Of a stretch of 9,333 bases of DNA, positions 6,728-9,333 are shown piece after piece. The stretch lies in the NCBI GenBank assembly GCA_016794765.1, contig JAEUJG010000285.1, positions 1 to 9,333 of the forward strand. Direction: 5' to 3'. Each line of letters begins with the position of its first letter. Positions within the stretch are counted from its first letter, which is position 1. The notes below the pieces were generated by a model. The model was given only the letters and a program-made list of their open reading frames with translations. It did no database searches and was not told where the DNA came from. The DNA is from Spirochaetaceae bacterium (GTDB lineage: Bacteria; Spirochaetota; Spirochaetia; Treponematales; Rectinemataceae). Both the position numbers and the translations under genes were made by a program.

Positions 6728-7276
6728 TTGAACAAGAAAACAATGGGCATCGCGCTGGCGATGTTCGGCGCGGCGGCCCTGGCCTTCGGGCAGGACGGCG
6801 GCATTCTCGTGAAGAACGCCTTCAAGTACACGCACATCAACGGCCACAAGCACGAGGAGGAGATGACCGCCTTCGTCCTCTTCGAGTACGAGCAGCTGAA
6901 AACCGTGAAGTACCAGGTCGCCTACATCGCCTGCACCTGCCGCGGCCCGGAGGTCAACTATTACTCCGTGGCCTACGTGGAGCTCAACAAGGCCGACGGC
7001 TCGGTCAAGCACCTCTCCTACGACCTCGATTCCGACGAACACTACACCGCCGGCATGTACGGGGACAGCGAGACCTCCTGGGACGGCACCGAGGTCAAGG
7101 AGCTCTTCGCCGGCTTCATCAAGGACCGCATCGTCGGAAAGTCCCAGGCCGAGATCAACGCCTACAAGACGATGCACGGCAACGTGGACGCCTTCACCGG
7201 CGCGACCGTGACGCCGAACAACGCGATGCGGATGCTCCAGGGCCTCTTCGCCTACCACAACACCAAGTACCGCTGA
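6728..7276 (+). CDS. Exported FMN-binding-domain protein with His and Cys clusters
   Basis: This is a predicted exported flavoprotein of 182 residues. TTG is the start, with GGGGAGG ending six bases upstream (GGAGG at 6717-6721). The signal peptide is MNKKTMGIALAMFGAAALAFG, cut near 21-22. Close to the C-terminus is a canonical covalent-FMN motif, DAFTGATVT (154-162, acceptor Thr160), the target of ApbE-type flavin transferases. The middle of the protein is only loosely like FMN_bind domains. Two oddities stand out: HINGHKH (His36, His40, His42), a spacing that could bind metal or haem, and a Cys-Thr-Cys at 69-71 that could form a redox disulfide or accept sulfur. It lies between the double-FMN protein and the double-rhodanese protein and is probably co-transcribed with them. 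It is not closely similar to the preceding gene product outside the flavin motif. Confidence 0.86.
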   Translation: MNKKTMGIALAMFGAAALAFGQDGGILVKNAFKYTHINGHKHEEEMTAFVLFEYEQLKTVKYQVAYIACTCRGPEVNYYSVAYVELNKADGSVKHLSYDLDSDEHYTAGMYGDSETSWDGTEVKELFAGFIKDRIVGKSQAEINAYKTMHGNVDAFTGATVTPNNAMRMLQGLFAYHNTKYR

Positions 7277-7288
7277 TCACGCGCGCCG

Positions 7289-7305
7289 CGCGGGAGTACC
7301 CCGCG
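7289..7305 (+). other. GC-rich intercistronic hairpin before the rhodanese gene
   Basis: CGCGGG and CCCGCG form a six-pair stem around AGTAC, 13 bases after the second flavoprotein stop. There is no T tract, so complete termination is unlikely. It may stabilise or partition the operon mRNA. The rest of the 83-base gap holds only the ribosome-binding site AAGGAG at 7348-7353. Confidence 0.4.
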
Positions 7306-7359
7306 TCGGGAACGACCCGTGCGGCGCTTGACCCGAGAACAACCGACAAGGAGTCTACC

Positions 7360-8241
7360 GTGCTCAAGAAGATCACGCTGGCGGCTCTCGCCGTCCTCTT
7401 CGCCGCGTCGCTTTCCTTCGCGGCTCCCGCGCTGACCGGCAAGGAAGCCATCACGATGGAGAACATCGACGGCTACCTCGACGCCCCCGCCCGTTTCATC
7501 GACCTCCGCAACTACGCCGACCTCATGAACGGCGGCGCGATCGCCGGCTTCGAGGTCGTGCCCTTCTTCCAGTATCTCGAGGGCCGCGGCCTCGTCCGCA
7601 ACAACGGCTGGAACTTCTCCGCGGCCGACGTCAAGGACGCCGCCCTCCTCCAGAACGTCTTCGGCCCCAAGGACCAGGCCATCGTCCTCATCTGCGCCTC
7701 CGGCACCCGCGCCGGCTACGTGAAGGCCGCCCTGGACAGCCTCGGCTACGCCAAGGTCTACAACGCCGGCGGCTTCAAGGACTACAAGGGCGCGCGCAAG
7801 ATCCTCGGCGACGGCGCCTACGCCGGCCTCGTCGAGCTCCCGGCCGCCATCGACATGGGCAACATCGACGCCTACCTCGGCCGCCCCGGCGCCAAGTACG
7901 TCGACCTCCGCAACGCCGGCGACGTCTACAAGGCCGGCGCCATCGACGGCTTCGTGAACGTGTCCTTCTTCGAGTACCTCGAGGGGAACGCCCTCAAGCG
8001 GAACACGGGCTGGGACTTCACGGCCGCCGACATCCTTTCCAAGGACATCCTCCAGAACGTCTTCGGCAACAAGAAGCGCGAGATCTACCTCATGTGCGCC
8101 TCCGGCACCCGCGCCGGCTACGTGAAGGCCGCCCTCGAGAGCCTCGGCTACTCGAAGGTCTACAACATCGGCGGGATCAAGGACTACAAGGGCAAGAACA
8201 AGGTCCTCGGCGACGAGACCTTCACCCTCGCCCTCAAGTAA
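7360..8241 (+). CDS. Exported protein with two tandem rhodanese domains
   Basis: Rhodanese domains carry sulfane sulfur on an active-site cysteine and pass it to thiols or other acceptors. This protein has 293 residues; the GTG start at 7360 has AAGGAG six bases upstream. The signal peptide MLKKITLAALAVLFAASLSFA predicts export to the periplasm or outside. Two homologous domains follow (about 30-150 and 163-285). Each has an I/VDLRN strand, a YLEG-x-x-L-x-RN-x-GW-x-F segment and the active loop CASGTR (Cys112 and Cys246), matching the CxxGxR type; both cysteines are kept. The domains repeat with a period of 134 residues, and part of the repeat is identical at DNA level. It is the last gene of the flavoprotein cluster and is followed by a strong terminator. 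The substrate is unknown; a partner flavoprotein next door suggests a thiol/sulfur redox role. Confidence 0.93.
   Translation: MLKKITLAALAVLFAASLSFAAPALTGKEAITMENIDGYLDAPARFIDLRNYADLMNGGAIAGFEVVPFFQYLEGRGLVRNNGWNFSAADVKDAALLQNVFGPKDQAIVLICASGTRAGYVKAALDSLGYAKVYNAGGFKDYKGARKILGDGAYAGLVELPAAIDMGNIDAYLGRPGAKYVDLRNAGDVYKAGAIDGFVNVSFFEYLEGNALKRNTGWDFTAADILSKDILQNVFGNKKREIYLMCASGTRAGYVKAALESLGYSKVYNIGGIKDYKGKNKVLGDETFTLALK
7693..7733 (+). repeat. First copy of a 41-bp perfect direct repeat inside the rhodanese gene
   Basis: These bases encode the active loop from Cys112 through the following helix. They are identical at all 41 positions to 8095-8135, including every synonymous site. The surrounding repeat is clearly related but has diverged. 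Confidence 0.9.
8095..8135 (+). repeat. Second copy of the 41-bp perfect direct repeat
   Basis: This copy encodes the loop from Cys246 and lies 402 bases after the first, exactly 134 codons. Uniform C-ending codon preference, gene conversion or recent duplication could each explain the identity. Confidence 0.9.
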
Positions 8242-8252
8242 GGCGACCGAAG

Positions 8253-8268
8253 GCTCCCTACCGGGAGC
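8253..8268 (+). other. Short hairpin upstream of the operon terminator
   Basis: GCTCCC and GGGAGC form a six-pair stem around TACC, 11 bases after the rhodanese stop and just before the main terminator. It has no T tract and may protect the mRNA end or assist termination. Confidence 0.4.
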
Positions 8269-8275
8269 GAGCAGG

Positions 8276-8304
8276 CCCGCGGCGACAGCCGCGGGTTTTT
8301 TATT
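8276..8304 (+). terminator. Rho-independent terminator of the flavoprotein-rhodanese operon
   Basis: A perfect seven-pair GC stem, CCCGCGG (8276-8282) and CCGCGGG (8289-8295), with a six-base loop is followed at once by TTTTTTATT. It begins 35 bases after the rhodanese stop. On the opposite strand it lacks a T tract, so it does not look bidirectional. Confidence 0.92.
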
Positions 8305-8336
8305 GGCCGCGGGGAATGGCCGCGCGGCTGGACGCC

Positions 8337-9332
8337 CTACCTGCGCTCGAGGAGGAAGCCCGACCAGCGTAGCCGCTCCCGCCCCTCGCGGAGTTCCGCG
8401 ACGACGCTCTCCCCGAGGTTGCGCCCGCTTCCCATGAGGATGGCCCGCTTCCCGTCGAGGACGGCGAGCGGATACTCCCGGGGTCTCGGGCCGCCGAAGA
8501 ACTTGTAGCGCAACGTGAGGTAGCCCTCGGGACTCAGGCCGAGCTCGACGTCGCGTACGAGGCCCTCCGCAGCGTTGACCAGGCGGTAGCGCCCGACGCG
8601 GGCGCGCCATTCGGGTCCGGGCTCGACGGGAGCCACGCGCTCGCAGGCGGACAGGAGGATGCCGTGGGAGCGAAAACCGAGGAGGGGCCGCCCTTCGGAC
8701 TCCTCCGCGGAAAGCTGGAATTCCTCGAGCGCCGCGACGGGCAACTTGCAACCGAGAAGGCGGAGCTGCATTTCCACGCGGCCGTCCGTCCTCAGCGCCG
8801 CGTCGAAGGTCTTGCCCGCGAAGCCTATCTTGAGCCGGCCGCCGGCTTCCCCGATCCGGATCAGGCCCGCCAGGGAGGCCCAGTCGCCGACGAGCCTGGC
8901 CCGCAGGTCTGCCGGCACCGGACGGCTCGGGCCGGCGGCCTCTGCACGCCCGAGTTCGACGCCGCGCTCGCTCGCCGCGAAGGCGCGGAGGAGCTCGAGG
9001 GCCAGGGGCTCGAGGCTCATGGAGCTGTCGCCCTCGAGGGAGTTCGCCATCACGAAGATCGCGAGGTCGCGCTCGGGCAGGACGAGGGCGAGGGAGCAGA
9101 AGGGCAGCCAGTCGCCGCCGTGGACGACGACGGTCTCCCCCGGAAGCGAGTCCACCGGACCGAGCCACCAACCGAGGCCGACGGAAAAGTCGAGGTCGGC
9201 CTTTTGCTTCCCGTTCTGCCGCCGCCACATCTCGGCGACCGTCCCGGCCTTGAGGAAGCTCCGCCCGCCGCGGGCGGAAGCCAACATCGCCGAGAGGAAG
9301 CGGCCCATGTCGTCCGCCGTGGTGAGGAGGCC
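8337..9332 (-). CDS. Serine hydrolase, beta-lactamase/penicillin-binding family (5' end outside window)
   Basis: This is the C-terminal 331 residues of a class C beta-lactamase-like hydrolase (esterase, peptidase or similar). The frame is open to the right edge; the ATG at 9308 is internal, since GLLTTADD just before it is the usual family helix start, continuing MGRFLSAML. The third catalytic motif appears as HGG (VVVHGGDWLPF), followed by SLALVLPERDLAIFVMANS, the typical last strands of the catalytic domain. The catalytic SxxK and YxN motifs should lie upstream, outside the window. After the catalytic domain come about 230 residues that look like two beta-rich, lipocalin-like modules (LVGDWASLAGLIRIGEAGGRLKI and VGRYRLVNAAEG...LSPEGYLTLRYKFFGG), a common add-on in this family. 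It ends FLLERR at TAG. It converges on the flavoprotein operon, with about 95 bases between. Confidence 0.88.
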   Translation of the reverse strand, partial: GLLTTADDMGRFLSAMLASARGGRSFLKAGTVAEMWRRQNGKQKADLDFSVGLGWWLGPVDSLPGETVVVHGGDWLPFCSLALVLPERDLAIFVMANSLEGDSSMSLEPLALELLRAFAASERGVELGRAEAAGPSRPVPADLRARLVGDWASLAGLIRIGEAGGRLKIGFAGKTFDAALRTDGRVEMQLRLLGCKLPVAALEEFQLSAEESEGRPLLGFRSHGILLSACERVAPVEPGPEWRARVGRYRLVNAAEGLVRDVELGLSPEGYLTLRYKFFGGPRPREYPLAVLDGKRAILMGSGRNLGESVVAELREGRERLRWSGFLLERR

Positions 9333-9333
9333 G

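Noticed and set aside
5642..7258. Minus-strand frame that would extend the GNAT protein to 681 residues
   Set aside because: It runs antisense through two well-supported FMN-binding genes; GNAT homology and a good ribosome-binding site begin at 5641.
6676..7359. Upstream extension of the rhodanese frame into the flavoprotein gene
   Set aside because: The extension is Arg/Gln-rich shadow sequence; the signal peptide and ribosome-binding site place the start at 7360.
7252..9228. 658-codon minus-strand frame across the rhodanese gene and hydrolase
   Set aside because: It is antisense to the rhodanese gene and out of frame with the hydrolase; the Val/Glu/Asp-rich repeats are the reverse of the biased codons.
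1..9333. tRNA, rRNA, CRISPR, insertion sequence or attachment site
   Set aside because: No cloverleaf, spaced short repeats, transposase-like frame or terminal inverted repeats were seen on either strand.

Overview
This window comes from a GC-rich bacterial chromosome. Codons end mostly in G or C, and the large open frames on the opposite strands are by-products of that composition. Genes are tightly packed and several carry the same ribosome-binding core, AAGGAG, 5-6 nt before the start. No marker gene in the window fixes the phylum. A Gram-negative, double-membrane cell is implied by the outer-membrane secretin. My guess of a GC-rich spirochaete or similar lineage is weak.

Left part (1-4053, minus strand): a type II secretion / type IV pilus-like operon, read right to left. 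It holds a short prepilin peptidase, then a GspD-like secretin, then a GspE-like ATPase that runs off the left edge. The genes overlap (13 bp and 4 bp), so they are probably translated together. The secretin reading frame is broken by an apparent single-base loss near 3194-3197, while both flanking parts still read as good protein.

Middle (4137-5641): a small unrecognised gene on the plus strand, best explained by a non-standard ATC start; then, on the minus strand, a TetR-family regulator and a GNAT acetyltransferase. The acetyltransferase and the next operon diverge from an AT-rich island in which two good sigma-70-like promoters overlap face to face.

Right part (5795-8241, plus strand): three consecutive genes for exported redox-type proteins. 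They encode a protein with two FMN-binding domains, a second FMN-binding protein with a canonical flavin-attachment motif plus His and Cys clusters, and a protein with two tandem rhodanese domains, each with an active-site Cys. A clear rho-independent terminator follows. Codon use here is strikingly uniform and C-ending, suggesting high expression. This flavoprotein-rhodanese cluster is the best candidate for an undescribed system: a periplasmic or extracellular flavin-linked sulfur or thiol redox pathway. That role is inference.

Far right (8337-9332, minus strand): the C-terminal part of a serine hydrolase of the beta-lactamase/penicillin-binding family, with an HGG motif and a long, apparently duplicated C-terminal extension. 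Its catalytic Ser-x-x-Lys lies beyond the window.
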